Assembly (NCBI GenBank): GCA_027592785.1
Contig: JAQCLD010000017.1
Location: forward strand, 1 to 53,547
DNA: 53,547 nt
Direction of reading: 5' to 3'
Source of the DNA: Acidobacteriota bacterium
GTDB lineage: Bacteria; Acidobacteriota; Terriglobia; Bryobacterales; UBA6623
Below, piece by piece: positions 34,116-43,768 of this stretch; the stretch's first letter is position 1, and each line of letters starts with the position of its first letter. A program made the position numbers and the translations under genes. The notes beneath the pieces are model-generated. The model ran no database searches and was not told where the DNA came from. It saw nothing but the letters and a program-made list of their open reading frames with translations.

Positions 34116-34814
34116 ATGCGTCAAACTCCCGATTGGCTCCCGTATTTCGCGCCGATGATCGCCTTCGCCCTGATATTGCAGGTGGGCGAGTACGCTCCAG
34201 CGTCTGCGGCTCTGGCCGTGATGGCGGCGAGAGTGCTGGCGCCGCTAGCTGTTTTCGTTTACTTCTTGCGCCTGGGCAGCTACCCCGAACTCAAAGGGTT
34301 TTCGCTCTCGGGGTGGAATCTGGCGGACGTTGCGGTCGGGCTGGGCGTGGCCGCGTTATGGATGGCGCCCTACGTGTGGTGGCCCGATTTGCGGCCCGAG
34401 GACGCCGGCGATGCGTTCAACGCCGGGGCCGCGGGCGAGGGATTGCGAACCGCAATGCTGGCCTTGCGGTTTGCCGGGTTCGCCCTAGTCACCCCGTTCA
34501 TCGAAGAACTGTTGGTTCGCAGCTACTTGCTGCGTGAGGCGGAAGTCTACAATTCAGATCGAAGCTTCCGGTCGATACCCGTTGGCAAGTTCGCCTGGAC
34601 GGGTTTTATGGTGACCCTGGTCTGGTTCACCTTTACGCACCTCGAATGGGAGTGGCCCGTTGCCGCGGCTACTTGCGTGATTTACAACGTCTGGTTGTAT
34701 CGGCGGCGGCACATGGGAGCGCTGATTTTGACCCACTCAGTGACCAATGCAGCTCTGTTTGCAGCCGTACTTTGGGCCGACAGGACAGGGCGCGATTGGT
34801 GGTTCTTCCTGTGA
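34116..34814 (+). CDS. CPBP-family intramembrane metalloprotease
   Basis: The 232-residue membrane protein has about six hydrophobic segments and the three CPBP/CAAX-protease motifs: Glu130-Glu131-x3-Arg135 (IEELLVRSYLLR), His175 (FTFTHLEW) and His207-x3-Asn211 (THSVTNAAL). These bind the metal within the membrane. The EELLVRS and FTHLEWEW forms resemble the subgroup associated with exosortase/PEP-CTERM systems (TIGR03008), though no exosortase gene is visible here. It converges on the RND pump gene with 7 bases between. Substrate unknown. Confidence 0.82.
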   Translation: MRQTPDWLPYFAPMIAFALILQVGEYAPASAALAVMAARVLAPLAVFVYFLRLGSYPELKGFSLSGWNLADVAVGLGVAALWMAPYVWWPDLRPEDAGDAFNAGAAGEGLRTAMLALRFAGFALVTPFIEELLVRSYLLREAEVYNSDRSFRSIPVGKFAWTGFMVTLVWFTFTHLEWEWPVAAATCVIYNVWLYRRRHMGALILTHSVTNAALFAAVLWADRTGRDWWFFL

Positions 34815-34821
34815 AGAAAAG

Positions 34822-37800
34822 CTAGTCGCCCGACGCCAGCGGCTGGAGTTCCGGGCCCGCTCCCGAGAGTCGACTCGCTTCGCGCGCACGTTCGGCGCGG
34901 CCTTCCAGGGTGAAGTAGATCACCGGGATGCAGACCAAGGTGATCAGCGTCGACGCCGTCAGTCCGCCGATGATGACGCGAGCCATAGGTGCCTGTAACT
35001 CGCCGCCTTCGCCAATGCCCAAGGACATCGGAATCAAACCGAGTACGGTGGTGATCGTGGTCATGAGGATCGGGCGCAGACGGCGTATGCCGGCGGTAAC
35101 GACCGCCTCACGGAGCTTCATGCCGTGCTCGTGAATCAGCTGGTTGGCGTAGTCAATGAGCACGATGGCGTTGTTCACGACAATGCCGACTAGGATGATG
35201 ACCCCCAGAAAACCTTGCATGTTGAAGGTCGTGTCGGTCAAGAACAACATCAGCGACACGCCGACGAACGCCAAAGGTATAGAGAACAGGATGATGAAGG
35301 GATCGCGCAGGGATTCAAACTGCGCGGCCATCACCATGTAGACCAAAGCCAGCGCCAGAATCGCGGCGAAAGTCATGGATCGGAACGCTTCTTGCTGTTC
35401 CTCGTATTCGCCGCCAAAGACAAAGTCGTAACCGCGGGGACGAGGGACGTCCTGGAGTCTGGCACGCACATCGGTCACAATCGAACCCAAGTCGCGACCG
35501 GCGATCGTGCCGGCGACCATAACCATGCGTTCCTGATCTTTGCGCATGATCTCGATGGGACCCTCTTGGCGCGCAGTGCGAACCAGGGTCTGGGCGAGGA
35601 CGCTCTCGCCGTTGGGCAGAGTGATTGGGACTTCGCCGACCTGCGAAACATCGAGGCGGTCTTCTTCACGCAAGCGAACAATGATGTCGTATTCATCGCC
35701 ATCCTGGCGGAACATCGAGGCGCGGGAGCCGCCGATAGCCGTCTCCAAGGAACGCGCTACCGCAGAAATGGACAGTCCCATGCTGCTGGCTTTGGCGCGA
35801 TCGACACGGACGACCATTTCCGGCGTACCGGGCTGGCGCATGATCTGAGCCATGGGAACGCCGGGGGTGCTCATCATGGCGTTCTTGACCTGGACGGCCA
35901 ATTCATCGACGATGACCGGGTTGTGGCCGCGAACCTCGACGCTGAGTCGATCGTCTTCGCCCTCGCCGCGGCGGCTAAAGCTGCTGCCCTGCACGCGGGT
36001 GCGGACGAGCACGCCGGGTTGGACCTGAACCAATGTGCGGATTTTCGCGGCAATGTCGTTGGCCGTGATGTCGCGCTCGGACGCCGGAACCAGATCAATA
36101 CGCATGCTGCCAGTGTTGGTGCCGCTGTAGCGGAATCCGCCGCCGCTATTGCCCGATTCCGTCATGACGTACTTCGCTTCAGGAATATTGGTACGGATGT
36201 CCGTACTCAGCCGCTGCATGAAGTCGTCGGTGATGTCGACTCGCGTTCCCGGTTCGAGCTCCACGCTAACTCGAATCTGTCCTTCATCGACTTGCGGCTG
36301 TAACTCCACGCCGATGAACTGCATGATGTAGGCCGAGCCAGCCATCAAGGCGACCGCGGATCCGACGACCAGCATTCGATTATTGAGGGCCCAGTCGAGA
36401 CCGCGGCCGTAGGAAGTAGCCATCCGATCTTGGACATCTCCCAGCCAGGCAACCAAACCGCCCTTGCGGGCCGAGGTTGCCGCAGAGCCGCGCAGCATGC
36501 GGGCGCACAAGGTGGGCACGACGGTCAGTGAGATGACCAGCGAGCAGAGCAGCGCGAACGAGACGACCCAGGCCAACTGCTGGAAGGTCTGAGCGGAGAT
36601 GCCGCCCATGAACAGAACGGGCACGAAGACAGCGATTGTCGTCATCGTCGACGCCGTGATGGCCATACCGACTTCGCGGCTGCCCACGACGGCGGCGTCG
36701 ATCATTGACTTGCCATCCTCGCGATGCCTGAAGATGTTCTCCAGCACCACGATCGAGTTGTCGACCAGCATGCCGACGCCTAAGGCGAGACCGCCGAAAC
36801 TGACGGTATTTAACGTGAAGCCGTTGAAGTACATCAGCGCGAAAGTGGAGATCACCGAGATCGGAATGGCGATGCCGATAATCAGCGTGGCCGTGAAGCT
36901 CCGCAAGAAGAACAGGAGCACGCCGACAGCCAAGATGCCTCCGGCGAAGGTGGAGGTCTGCACGTTAGCGATCGAGGCGCGGATGAATGTCGCCGAATCC
37001 CAGGTCGCCTCGGCGGTGACGTTCTTGTAGTCCTGGCTGATCATGGCCATCTCTTCCCAGACCGCGTCGGAGACCTTGACCGTGTTTGCGCCCGATTGCT
37101 TGTAGATGAACATGCGGATTGCTGGCTCACCGTTGACTGCGAGGACGTAGCGGATCTCTTCGTGGCCGTCGATGACGGTAGCGATATCCCGAACATGGAC
37201 CGGCACGCCATTGCGATTGGCGACGCCGACGTTGAGGATGTCCTCGAGGTTAGTAAACTCGCCTTCGCTGCGCAGCAGGACCTCGTAGCGGCCCTCGCGC
37301 ACCGGACCGACCGGTGTGTTCTGGTTCTCCTGGCTGAGCCGTTGGACGACGTCGGAAACCGAAAGATTGAGTGCGCGCAGTTTCTCCAGGTTCAGCTCGA
37401 CTTGGATCTGACGGCGAAGGCCGCCCGATATCCTGGCCTGCGCGACACCGGGTACGCGCTCGATGCGGAACTGCAGACTGCGCTCGGCGAAGTGCCGCAA
37501 TTCTTTCGCGTCCATTTCGTCCGACCGGACGGAAATGAACATGACCGGAAACTGCGAGGTGTCGAACTTATACATCGTCGGAGCATCCATGTCCTCCGGC
37601 AGGCGGCGGCGTATCCGATCGATGCGCGAGCGCAGTTCGTTGGCGGCCTCGTCCAGATTCTCGCCGTAAGCAAAGCGCACCCGCACACTGGCCTGTCCCT
37701 CGTTGGAGGTCGAGGTAATCTCTTCCACTCCAGGGGCGGAAGCGACGGCTTCTTCGAGCGGACGGGCGACCAAGGTTTCCATCTCCGCGGGGGCCACGCC

Positions 37801-37956
37801 GGGATACGTGGCGCTCACTGTGAGCGTCGGGTACTCGGTTTCCGGCATCAAGTCCACGGGAATCTGGACAAAAGCGATCGCGCCGAGAAGCACGGCGACC
37901 GAAATGCCCATCAGGACGGTGACAGGGCGGTGGATGGAGAACTCGGGTAAGCTCAT
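34822..37956 (-). CDS. RND efflux pump inner-membrane transporter
   Basis: The 1044-residue protein has the AcrB/MdtB-like HAE-1 layout: [12 protein letters not shown] at the N-terminus, two large periplasmic loops and twelve membrane segments. The proton-relay motif of TM4 is [13 protein letters not shown], keeping the first Asp with Asn in place of the second, as in many Gram-negative relatives. It exports drugs or lipophilic compounds with the adaptor gene 143 bases upstream on the same strand. No TolC-like outer-membrane gene is in the window, so the channel is encoded elsewhere. Confidence 0.93.
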   Translation of the reverse strand: MSLPEFSIHRPVTVLMGISVAVLLGAIAFVQIPVDLMPETEYPTLTVSATYPGVAPAEMETLVARPLEEAVASAPGVEEITSTSNEGQASVRVRFAYGENLDEAANELRSRIDRIRRRLPEDMDAPTMYKFDTSQFPVMFISVRSDEMDAKELRHFAERSLQFRIERVPGVAQARISGGLRRQIQVELNLEKLRALNLSVSDVVQRLSQENQNTPVGPVREGRYEVLLRSEGEFTNLEDILNVGVANRNGVPVHVRDIATVIDGHEEIRYVLAVNGEPAIRMFIYKQSGANTVKVSDAVWEEMAMISQDYKNVTAEATWDSATFIRASIANVQTSTFAGGILAVGVLLFFLRSFTATLIIGIAIPISVISTFALMYFNGFTLNTVSFGGLALGVGMLVDNSIVVLENIFRHREDGKSMIDAAVVGSREVGMAITASTMTTIAVFVPVLFMGGISAQTFQQLAWVVSFALLCSLVISLTVVPTLCARMLRGSAATSARKGGLVAWLGDVQDRMATSYGRGLDWALNNRMLVVGSAVALMAGSAYIMQFIGVELQPQVDEGQIRVSVELEPGTRVDITDDFMQRLSTDIRTNIPEAKYVMTESGNSGGGFRYSGTNTGSMRIDLVPASERDITANDIAAKIRTLVQVQPGVLVRTRVQGSSFSRRGEGEDDRLSVEVRGHNPVIVDELAVQVKNAMMSTPGVPMAQIMRQPGTPEMVVRVDRAKASSMGLSISAVARSLETAIGGSRASMFRQDGDEYDIIVRLREEDRLDVSQVGEVPITLPNGESVLAQTLVRTARQEGPIEIMRKDQERMVMVAGTIAGRDLGSIVTDVRARLQDVPRPRGYDFVFGGEYEEQQEAFRSMTFAAILALALVYMVMAAQFESLRDPFIILFSIPLAFVGVSLMLFLTDTTFNMQGFLGVIILVGIVVNNAIVLIDYANQLIHEHGMKLREAVVTAGIRRLRPILMTTITTVLGLIPMSLGIGEGGELQAPMARVIIGGLTASTLITLVCIPVIYFTLEGRAERAREASRLSGAGPELQPLASGD

Positions 37957-37985
37957 GAAAACAAACCTTTTGGAACCTAACTAGA

Positions 37986-38101
37986 CCGCCCAACAGGGCG
38001 GCCTACACAAGGTCGCGGCAACATTGCCCAAGACCTCTTTGTAAGGACGTTGAAACTAGCTGGGACGTTATCTTTTTTGTTCGCCCCGCAGGTGCTAGTT
38101 T
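37986..38101. other. Inverted repeats between adaptor and pump genes
   Basis: CCGCCC-AACA-GGGCGG (37986-38001) is a perfect hairpin, and AAACTAGC (38053-38060) pairs with GCTAGTTT (38094-38101) across a 33-base loop that reaches the adaptor stop codon. Neither has a T-run at the right place for a terminator on the minus strand. They may tune the ratio of pump to adaptor mRNA. Confidence 0.4.
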
Positions 38102-39293
38102 AACCGCCGTTACGCGCCTCGCCGGCGGCCAGCGGCTGCCCGTCGGAAATTCTGATCTGGTCGCCCTCGCGCAGCATCGTCGCACCACGGCCAATGATGC
38201 GCGTTCCCGGGGCCAGGTTGAGGACTTCGACGCGGTCATCTTCGGTATTAACGCCGATTTCCACGGCTTGGAATACCGGAAGATCCTGTTCGTTGAGCAA
38301 GAATACTCCGGACTCGACGCCTCGATAAATCAGGCTGTCGCGGGGGATCAGATTGGCTTCCCGCGTGGTGCCAAAGTTCAGGTCGATGCGGACGAACATC
38401 TCGGCGCGCAGAACCCGATCGGGATTCAAGATGTCGATCTCGATGGAAGCGCTGCGCGTAGCGGCATCGAGAACCGGGGCGATGCGGGCGACGATGCCGC
38501 GGAATACCTTGTCGGGAATCGCATCGACGCGGACTTCGGCGGGCGTACCGACCAGAAGTCGGCCAACGCTGCGCTCGGGGACATTGCCGATCGTGACAAG
38601 CGAGGTGAGGTTGACGATCTGGATCAGCGGAGTCGAGGGACTGACGAGCGAGCCCTCGTCGACATAGCGGACCGAGACATCGCCGGAAAGAGGCGCGTAA
38701 ACCTTGGTCTGAGCGAGTTGAATTCTAAGTTCCTCTAGCTCGGCTTCGGCCTGCTGTTGCTGGGCCGCGGCTAAGGCGACCTGGGCTTGCATGGTGGCTA
38801 GCCCGGTTCTCTGCTGCTCATACTCTTGAGGGGAAAGAAGTTGTTCATTGAACAGCTGTTCCGCTCTGCCCAGATTCGCTTTCGTGTTGGCCAGTTCCGC
38901 TGCCCGTTGGTCAACGGTGGCGGCACTGACGGCGATAGCGGCCTCGGCACGGCGGACTCGCTGCTGGAGTTCGCTGTCTTCAAGCTCCGCGACGAGATCA
39001 CCCTGGCGCACGCGGTCGCCGACCTGGAAGTAGGTTTTCTCAAGGCGGCCTGTGCTCTGCGGGGTGACGTTAACGGTCTCTTTGGCCTTTAGCGCGCCGG
39101 TAAGAACGAGTTGCTCGGCGACTTGACCGGTCTGAACCGAGGCCAGGTCGACGCTGACCGTTCTGTCTCCGCCTTTCTTCTTTTTGCTAGGCGCGGCCTG
39201 CTCTTGCTGGGCCTCACGAACACGCGTACCGACCAGGAAGACGAGGCCGCCGCCGATGATGACCGCAATTAGTTTTTTTGTCCAGCTTGGCAC
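38100..39293 (-). CDS. RND efflux periplasmic adaptor (membrane fusion protein)
   Basis: The 397-residue protein has an N-terminal membrane anchor (about residues 7-22), lipoyl-like half-motifs (TGRLEKTYFQVGDRV and QGDLVAELEDSEL), a long coiled coil (about 105-195, rich in Ala/Gln/Glu) and a beta-barrel domain with YAPLSGDVSVRYVDEGS. It bridges the transporter to an outer-membrane channel. The start is GTG at 39293. It is the first gene of the two-gene efflux operon; its upstream region contains an 11-base inverted repeat. Confidence 0.9.
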   Translation of the reverse strand: MPSWTKKLIAVIIGGGLVFLVGTRVREAQQEQAAPSKKKKGGDRTVSVDLASVQTGQVAEQLVLTGALKAKETVNVTPQSTGRLEKTYFQVGDRVRQGDLVAELEDSELQQRVRRAEAAIAVSAATVDQRAAELANTKANLGRAEQLFNEQLLSPQEYEQQRTGLATMQAQVALAAAQQQQAEAELEELRIQLAQTKVYAPLSGDVSVRYVDEGSLVSPSTPLIQIVNLTSLVTIGNVPERSVGRLLVGTPAEVRVDAIPDKVFRGIVARIAPVLDAATRSASIEIDILNPDRVLRAEMFVRIDLNFGTTREANLIPRDSLIYRGVESGVFLLNEQDLPVFQAVEIGVNTEDDRVEVLNLAPGTRIIGRGATMLREGDQIRISDGQPLAAGEARNGG

Positions 39294-39296
39294 TCA

Positions 39297-39412
39297 GGTC
39301 GCCTCAAACAGTCTTACGCAATTAGTGGGCTCACGAAGCCCCTAGGATTCTATAACTTAGCAGGGTCAAAGGAGGTCTTCGAGCCGTGCAGCCCGTAATA
39401 GTTGAGGCGACC
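39297..39412. repeat. 11-base inverted repeat in the efflux/ddl intergenic region
   Basis: GGTCGCCTCAA (39297-39307) and TTGAGGCGACC (39402-39412) are perfect inverted copies 94 bases apart. The first copy covers the ribosome-binding region of the adaptor gene. They may be paired operator half-sites or a long-range RNA structure controlling the efflux operon. Confidence 0.45.
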
Positions 39413-39448
39413 ATGGATGGCCCTTGGTTACGTTGTCTGACGGCCTGA
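39386..39448 (+). CDS. Possible 20-codon leader ORF upstream of ddl
   Basis: GTG at 39386 follows a strong Shine-Dalgarno sequence, AAAGGAGGTC (39368-39377), at a good distance and runs 20 codons to TGA at 39446-39448. The peptide (MQPVIVEATMDGPWLRCLTA) has no recognised motif. It lies 86 bases before ddl. It could be a leader peptide or a chance match; no conservation evidence is available. Confidence 0.2.
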   Translation: MQPVIVEATMDGPWLRCLTA

Positions 39449-39534
39449 TTAAGCTTCCTGGTTCACGGGGTCCGCTACCATAGCGAGAGGGCTAATCCGC
39501 CTGGCTTAGGGCGGCGGTTTCTCACTCTTTTTCC

Positions 39535-40584
39535 ATGGCTAAACTCCGAGTCGCGGTGCTGTTTGGAGGCCGCTCCGGCGAGCACGAGATCTCCATACGA
39601 TCGGCTGCATCTGTGATCGAAGCGCTGGATCGCAAACGCTACGAGGTCATCCCGGCAGCGATCGATAAGCAAGGGCGGTGGCTCTCGCCCGCTGCGTCTG
39701 CAGCCCTGCTTCCCGACGAATCACGACAGGATCTGTCGACGGACACGGATTTCCGAGTGGACCCTCAGCCGGGCCAAAGCGTCGGCGTGGACGTCGTCTT
39801 CGCCGTGCTGCACGGCACTTTTGGAGAAGACGGCACCGTTCAGGGCCTGCTGGAGCTGGCCGATGTCGCTTATGTCGGATCGGGCGTCCTGGGGTCCTCG
39901 TGCGGCATGGACAAGGACGTGATGAAACGGCTATTCGCCGAGCGTGGACTGCCCGCCGTCGATCATATCGCCCTGCTGCGGCATGAAATTGACGCGCGCT
40001 GGCAGGAAGCGGAGAAGCGCTTCGGGTATCCGGTCTTCGTGAAACCCGCGAACTTGGGTTCGTCGGTGGGGATTTCCAAGGTAAGCAACGAGGCCGAGTT
40101 GCGCAAAGCGCTGCAGCAGGCGGCCCAGTACGACCGGAAGCTAGTCGTGGAACCGGCCATTGACGGCCGCGAGATCGAACTAGCCGTCCTGGGCAACGAT
40201 CGGCCCGAGGCGTCCATTGCCGGCGAGATCGTCCCGGCAGCAGGCTTCTATAACTACGAGTCGAAGTATTTAGACGAATCCGCCAAGCTCGTGATACCTG
40301 CCCCGCTCACCGCCGATCAGCTAGCGGAGGTTCAGCGGCTCGCCGTCGGCGCCTTCCAAGCAGTGGAATGCCGCGGGCTGGCACGGGTCGATTTCTTCCT
40401 CGAGCGGCAAACGGGCCGTTTCTTGCTCAATGAAGTCAATACGATGCCCGGATTCACCTCGATCAGCATGTACCCCAAGCTGTGGGAAGCGTCGGGGGTG
40501 CCCTACCCACGCCTAGTTGACCGGCTGATCGAATTGGCGCTGGAACGCCACGCCGAGAAGCAAACCATCCGCTTCGAACGCTAA
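39535..40584 (+). CDS. ddl: D-alanine-D-alanine ligase
   Basis: The 349-residue ATP-grasp enzyme joins two D-alanines for the peptidoglycan stem peptide. It has GGRSGEHEIS (11-20), GSSCGMDKDVMK, VKPANLGSSVGISK, a FYNYESKYLDES loop of the D-Ala-D-Ala type (not the VanA D-lactate type) and NEVNTMPGFTSISMYPK at the metal and substrate site. The ATG at 39535 has no clear Shine-Dalgarno sequence. It is on the opposite strand from thrC, which ends beyond it. Confidence 0.95.
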   Translation: MAKLRVAVLFGGRSGEHEISIRSAASVIEALDRKRYEVIPAAIDKQGRWLSPAASAALLPDESRQDLSTDTDFRVDPQPGQSVGVDVVFAVLHGTFGEDGTVQGLLELADVAYVGSGVLGSSCGMDKDVMKRLFAERGLPAVDHIALLRHEIDARWQEAEKRFGYPVFVKPANLGSSVGISKVSNEAELRKALQQAAQYDRKLVVEPAIDGREIELAVLGNDRPEASIAGEIVPAAGFYNYESKYLDESAKLVIPAPLTADQLAEVQRLAVGAFQAVECRGLARVDFFLERQTGRFLLNEVNTMPGFTSISMYPKLWEASGVPYPRLVDRLIELALERHAEKQTIRFER

Positions 40585-40614
40585 ACAACCACGCGGACGG
40601 ACGATAAGGGTCGG

Positions 40615-41061
40615 GTGTTGGACCTGGCGCGGAGTTCCCCCCCCCAAGAAGAAACGGCATTGCTGCTCGATGCCGTGGACGCTGCCTCGCGGAGCGCCTG
40701 CGGCGCTCAGCGATGCATCCTCCTGCGCCTGACGGATGGCCGCATCAAAGTCGTTCAAGCGCTGGGGTGGGATCCGGCGGCCCAGGTCGACGGCCTAGTT
40801 CGCCGCTATGGCCCGCTGAGCGCGGCCTATTTCGTCGAACCTAGCGGCGCCTCACGAGGCGGGACTCGGGTTAGCGACCTGATTCACAAACGCAGCTGGC
40901 GGCAAGGTCCGCTTGGCTGGGCGCCGGATGAGTCCGGCGATCAGCCGCGGGCAGCAGGACTGTCGAGGAACGCCGCGATCTTTGCCGGGTCATTAGGCAT
41001 GACCACGGGAGCGTTGCCGAAGGTCGACACGATCTTCACGTCCCCAGGCGCCTTCAGCTGA
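40615..41061 (+). CDS. Doubtful ORF, possible fragment of a GAF-like sensor
   Basis: A GTG-started frame of 148 codons fills the 356-base gap after ddl and overlaps the thrC 3' end by 120 bases. Its first 90 residues look protein-like (ETALLLDAVDAASRSA, RCILLRLTDGRIKVVQALGW) and recall a GAF-domain core, but the remainder is antisense to thrC. There is no Shine-Dalgarno sequence. It may be a decayed gene or chance. I see nothing else in this gap. Confidence 0.28.
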   Translation: MLDLARSSPPQEETALLLDAVDAASRSACGAQRCILLRLTDGRIKVVQALGWDPAAQVDGLVRRYGPLSAAYFVEPSGASRGGTRVSDLIHKRSWRQGPLGWAPDESGDQPRAAGLSRNAAIFAGSLGMTTGALPKVDTIFTSPGAFS

Positions 41062-42260
41062 TCGGTATGGTAGTGATAAACGTAGTCGGGATCCTTCAGC
41101 AAGTGACCCGTCAAAACGCAAACGACATCCGAATCGGCGGCGATTGTGCCCTCGGCGGTTAGCTTCTTAAGGCCCGCCAAGCTGGCGGCGGAAGCAGGTT
41201 CGCAGCCGATACCGCAGCGGCCAATGACGGCTTTGGCGTCGGCGATCTCTTGCTCGGTCGCGGAAACAACGGTTCCGTTCGTGTTCTGGATCTCGAAACG
41301 CGCCTTGGGCCAGGACACCGGGGCGCCGATACGGATGGCGGTGGCCAGCGTCTCGGGGCTCGTCACCGCTTTGAGGTCGCCCTCAAACCCGCGCTGATAA
41401 AGCTCGTAGAACGGGGCCGAGCCCGCAGCCTGCACAACGGCGACGCGCGGCAACCGATCGATGATGCCGATCTCCAAAAGTTCGCGGAGGCCCTTGCCCA
41501 GGGCCGATACGTTGCCCAAGTTTCCGCCTGGCAGGACGATCCAGTCGGGAACCTTCCAGTTGCGCTGATCGAGCATCTCAATGACGATCGATTTCTGACC
41601 TTCCACGCGGAAAGGGTTCATGGAATTGAGCAGATAGATGCCCATCTCGGCGGCGAGCTTACGGACAAGCGCTAGGATCTGGTCGAAGTTGGCCTCCACC
41701 TGGATAGTCAGAGCGCCGTACTCCAGCGCCTGGGCCAATTTACCGTAGGCGATTTTGCCGTGAGGCAGAAAGATGATCGCCTGCATGCCAGCGGCCGCTG
41801 CATAGGCAGCCATCGATGCGGACGTATTGCCGGTCGATACGCAGGCAACGCGCTCGATGCCCAGTTTCTTAGCCTGCGTGACGCCGGCGGTCATGCCGTT
41901 GTCCTTGAACGAGCCGGTGGGGTTGTAGCCTTGATGCTTCAACTGCAAAGCGTCGACGCCGCCGTAGGCCGCCGCCTGAGGAGCGTCGAATAGCGGCGTA
42001 TTGCCTTCGCGAATGGTGACTACATGCCGGGGGTCGGTCACGAACGGCAGCATCTCGCGGAAACGCCAGACGCCGGAAACGTCCAGAGGGTCGCGGCTAG
42101 CGGCTCGGCTATCCCACAGGCTGGTCAGCTGTTTGGGGTCCTGGTCGAAGCGATTCTCGACGGCAATCAAGCCGCCGCATTCGCGGCACTCGTAGATCAC
42201 CTCGTCGATCGGATAGCGAGCCGAGCATGCCGAGTTAAAGCAGACTAATTCAGCAGACAT
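40941..42260 (-). CDS. thrC: Threonine synthase
   Basis: The 439-residue PLP enzyme converts O-phosphohomoserine to threonine. It has the PLP lysine Lys119 in GYNPTGSFKDNGM, STGNTSASMAAYAAAAG, and GGNLGNVSALGKG for the phosphate. Four N-terminal cysteines (Cys7, Cys12, Cys25, Cys28) suggest a small zinc ribbon seen in the longer-subgroup enzymes. I chose the ATG at 42260 with GGAG 10 bases before; 27 upstream codons lie in the promoter of the divergent cyclophilin gene. It shares aspartate semialdehyde chemistry with the 14-19 kb lysine operon. Confidence 0.93.
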   Translation of the reverse strand: MSAELVCFNSACSARYPIDEVIYECRECGGLIAVENRFDQDPKQLTSLWDSRAASRDPLDVSGVWRFREMLPFVTDPRHVVTIREGNTPLFDAPQAAAYGGVDALQLKHQGYNPTGSFKDNGMTAGVTQAKKLGIERVACVSTGNTSASMAAYAAAAGMQAIIFLPHGKIAYGKLAQALEYGALTIQVEANFDQILALVRKLAAEMGIYLLNSMNPFRVEGQKSIVIEMLDQRNWKVPDWIVLPGGNLGNVSALGKGLRELLEIGIIDRLPRVAVVQAAGSAPFYELYQRGFEGDLKAVTSPETLATAIRIGAPVSWPKARFEIQNTNGTVVSATEQEIADAKAVIGRCGIGCEPASAASLAGLKKLTAEGTIAADSDVVCVLTGHLLKDPDYVYHYHTDQLKAPGDVKIVSTFGNAPVVMPNDPAKIAAFLDSPAARG

Positions 42261-42374
42261 AAGTGGAAGACTCCATCCTATCGCGGCAGGCCCCCAGAGG
42301 GACGCAGGCGACGGGCGACAAGGCGGTTTTCCTTGATACACTTGTGCGTTGTTGGAGATTGAGAGGAAATAAGG

Positions 42375-43136
42375 ATGACTCTTCGTCGCTATGCTTTACT
42401 CGCGGTCGCGTTGCTGGTTTTCTTGGCCGCATGCGGATCGCAGCCCGAACCAGAAACAGCAGCCGAACCGCAAACGCCGGTAGAGCAGGCGACCGAGGCT
42501 CCGGCCGAGACGCCGGCGACGGAGCCCCCCGCGGCTGAGGAGCCGGTCGCCGCCGTTATCCCGCCGCCCGCTCCAGCTCCCGCCCCTGCCCCGAAAGCGG
42601 CTCCAGCGCCGCCCAAGAAGGCTGCGCCCGCTGGGCCGCCGGTCGTGGTGATGCAAACGAATAAAGGGATGATCCGCATCGAGTTGTTTCCAGACAAAGC
42701 TCCCAAGACGGTGGCCAACTTCTTGGCCTACGTGGACGACAAGTTCTACGACGGAACGATCTACCACCGGGTCATGCCGGACTTCATGATCCAGGGCGGC
42801 GGCTTCACCCCAGACATGGCCGAGAAGAACACGCGTGCCCCCGTCCAGAATGAGTCACAAGGGGGCGAGTCGAACGTGCGCGGCACGATCTCGATGGCGC
42901 GAACCCAGGATCCCCATAGCGCCACCGGCCAGTTTTTCATCAACCATGCCAACAACCGCATGTTGGACTTCGGCGCCCGCGGCGCGAATCAATGGGGATA
43001 CGCCGTTTTTGGTCGCGTGATTGAGGGCATGGAAGTGGTCGACGCGATCGCGGCAACCCCTACCGGCAATAATGGCCCCTACCAGAACGTGCCCGTCGAG
43101 AACATCGTCATCGAAAGCATACGGCGAGCCAACTGA
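42375..43136 (+). CDS. Cyclophilin-type peptidyl-prolyl isomerase, lipoprotein
   Basis: The 253-residue protein has a lipoprotein signal with lipobox LAAC (Cys20), a Pro/Ala/Glu-rich linker of about 70 residues and a bacterial cyclophilin domain from about residue 90 ([45 protein letters not shown]). It should assist folding of envelope proteins while tethered to a membrane. GAGAGGA precedes the ATG. It is divergent from thrC and followed 21 bases later by a cytoplasmic-type paralogue. Confidence 0.92.
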   Translation: MTLRRYALLAVALLVFLAACGSQPEPETAAEPQTPVEQATEAPAETPATEPPAAEEPVAAVIPPPAPAPAPAPKAAPAPPKKAAPAGPPVVVMQTNKGMIRIELFPDKAPKTVANFLAYVDDKFYDGTIYHRVMPDFMIQGGGFTPDMAEKNTRAPVQNESQGGESNVRGTISMARTQDPHSATGQFFINHANNRMLDFGARGANQWGYAVFGRVIEGMEVVDAIAATPTGNNGPYQNVPVENIVIESIRRAN

Positions 43137-43157
43137 TCAGCGAGAGAGGAATCATCA

Positions 43158-43673
43158 TTGTCTGAAAACACGAATCCGATTGTCGTTATTGATACGGCTC
43201 AAGGTTCCATCACCGTGGAACTCTTCGCCGACAAGGCTCCTAAGACGGTTGCGAACTTTCTCAAGTACGTCGACGACGGGCACTACGACGGTACGATCTT
43301 CCACCGCGTGATCTCGAAGTTCATGATCCAGGGCGGCGGCATGAATGCCGACATGAGCGAGAAGGCCACCGGCGAACCGGTCGAGAACGAGGCCGACAAC
43401 GGCCTTTCGAACGAGTGCGGCACACTGGCCATGGCCAGAACTTCCGATCCGCACAGCGCGTCGGCGCAGTTCTTTATCAACACCGTCGACACCAACTCGT
43501 TTCTCGACCACTCCAGCAAGACGACCCGGGGTTGGGGCTACTGCGTATTCGGCAAGGTGACCGACGGCATGGATGCCGTGGACGCCATTCGAGGCGTCGC
43601 GACCGCTCGCCGCGGGATGCACGACGACGTTCCGGTTGAGCCGGTCGTCATCTCTTCGATCAAGAGGGCTTGA
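43158..43673 (+). CDS. Cyclophilin-type peptidyl-prolyl isomerase, cytoplasmic
   Basis: The 171-residue protein is a plain bacterial cyclophilin ([47 protein letters not shown]) with no signal peptide. It starts with TTG and has AGAGAGGA about 8 bases ahead. It matches the domain of the preceding lipoprotein closely, so the pair arose by tandem duplication and now serves two compartments. It catalyses proline cis-trans isomerisation during folding. Confidence 0.93.
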   Translation: MSENTNPIVVIDTAQGSITVELFADKAPKTVANFLKYVDDGHYDGTIFHRVISKFMIQGGGMNADMSEKATGEPVENEADNGLSNECGTLAMARTSDPHSASAQFFINTVDTNSFLDHSSKTTRGWGYCVFGKVTDGMDAVDAIRGVATARRGMHDDVPVEPVVISSIKRA

Positions 43674-43768
43674 GCGCGCCACAAGGCTCGTAACAAAGCC
43701 CCCGCGAAGTTTGTCTCTATACGACGAACCTTCGTCTTGACGCCCGCAGTGGACGCCCTGGAGAGACC

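Noticed and set aside
37096..37950. Antisense ORF of 284 codons opposite the RND pump gene, and similar ones at 15226-16017, 18527-19303 and 28032-28664
   Set aside because: Each lies wholly opposite a recognised gene and has His/Arg/Asp-rich shadow composition; no start signal supports them.
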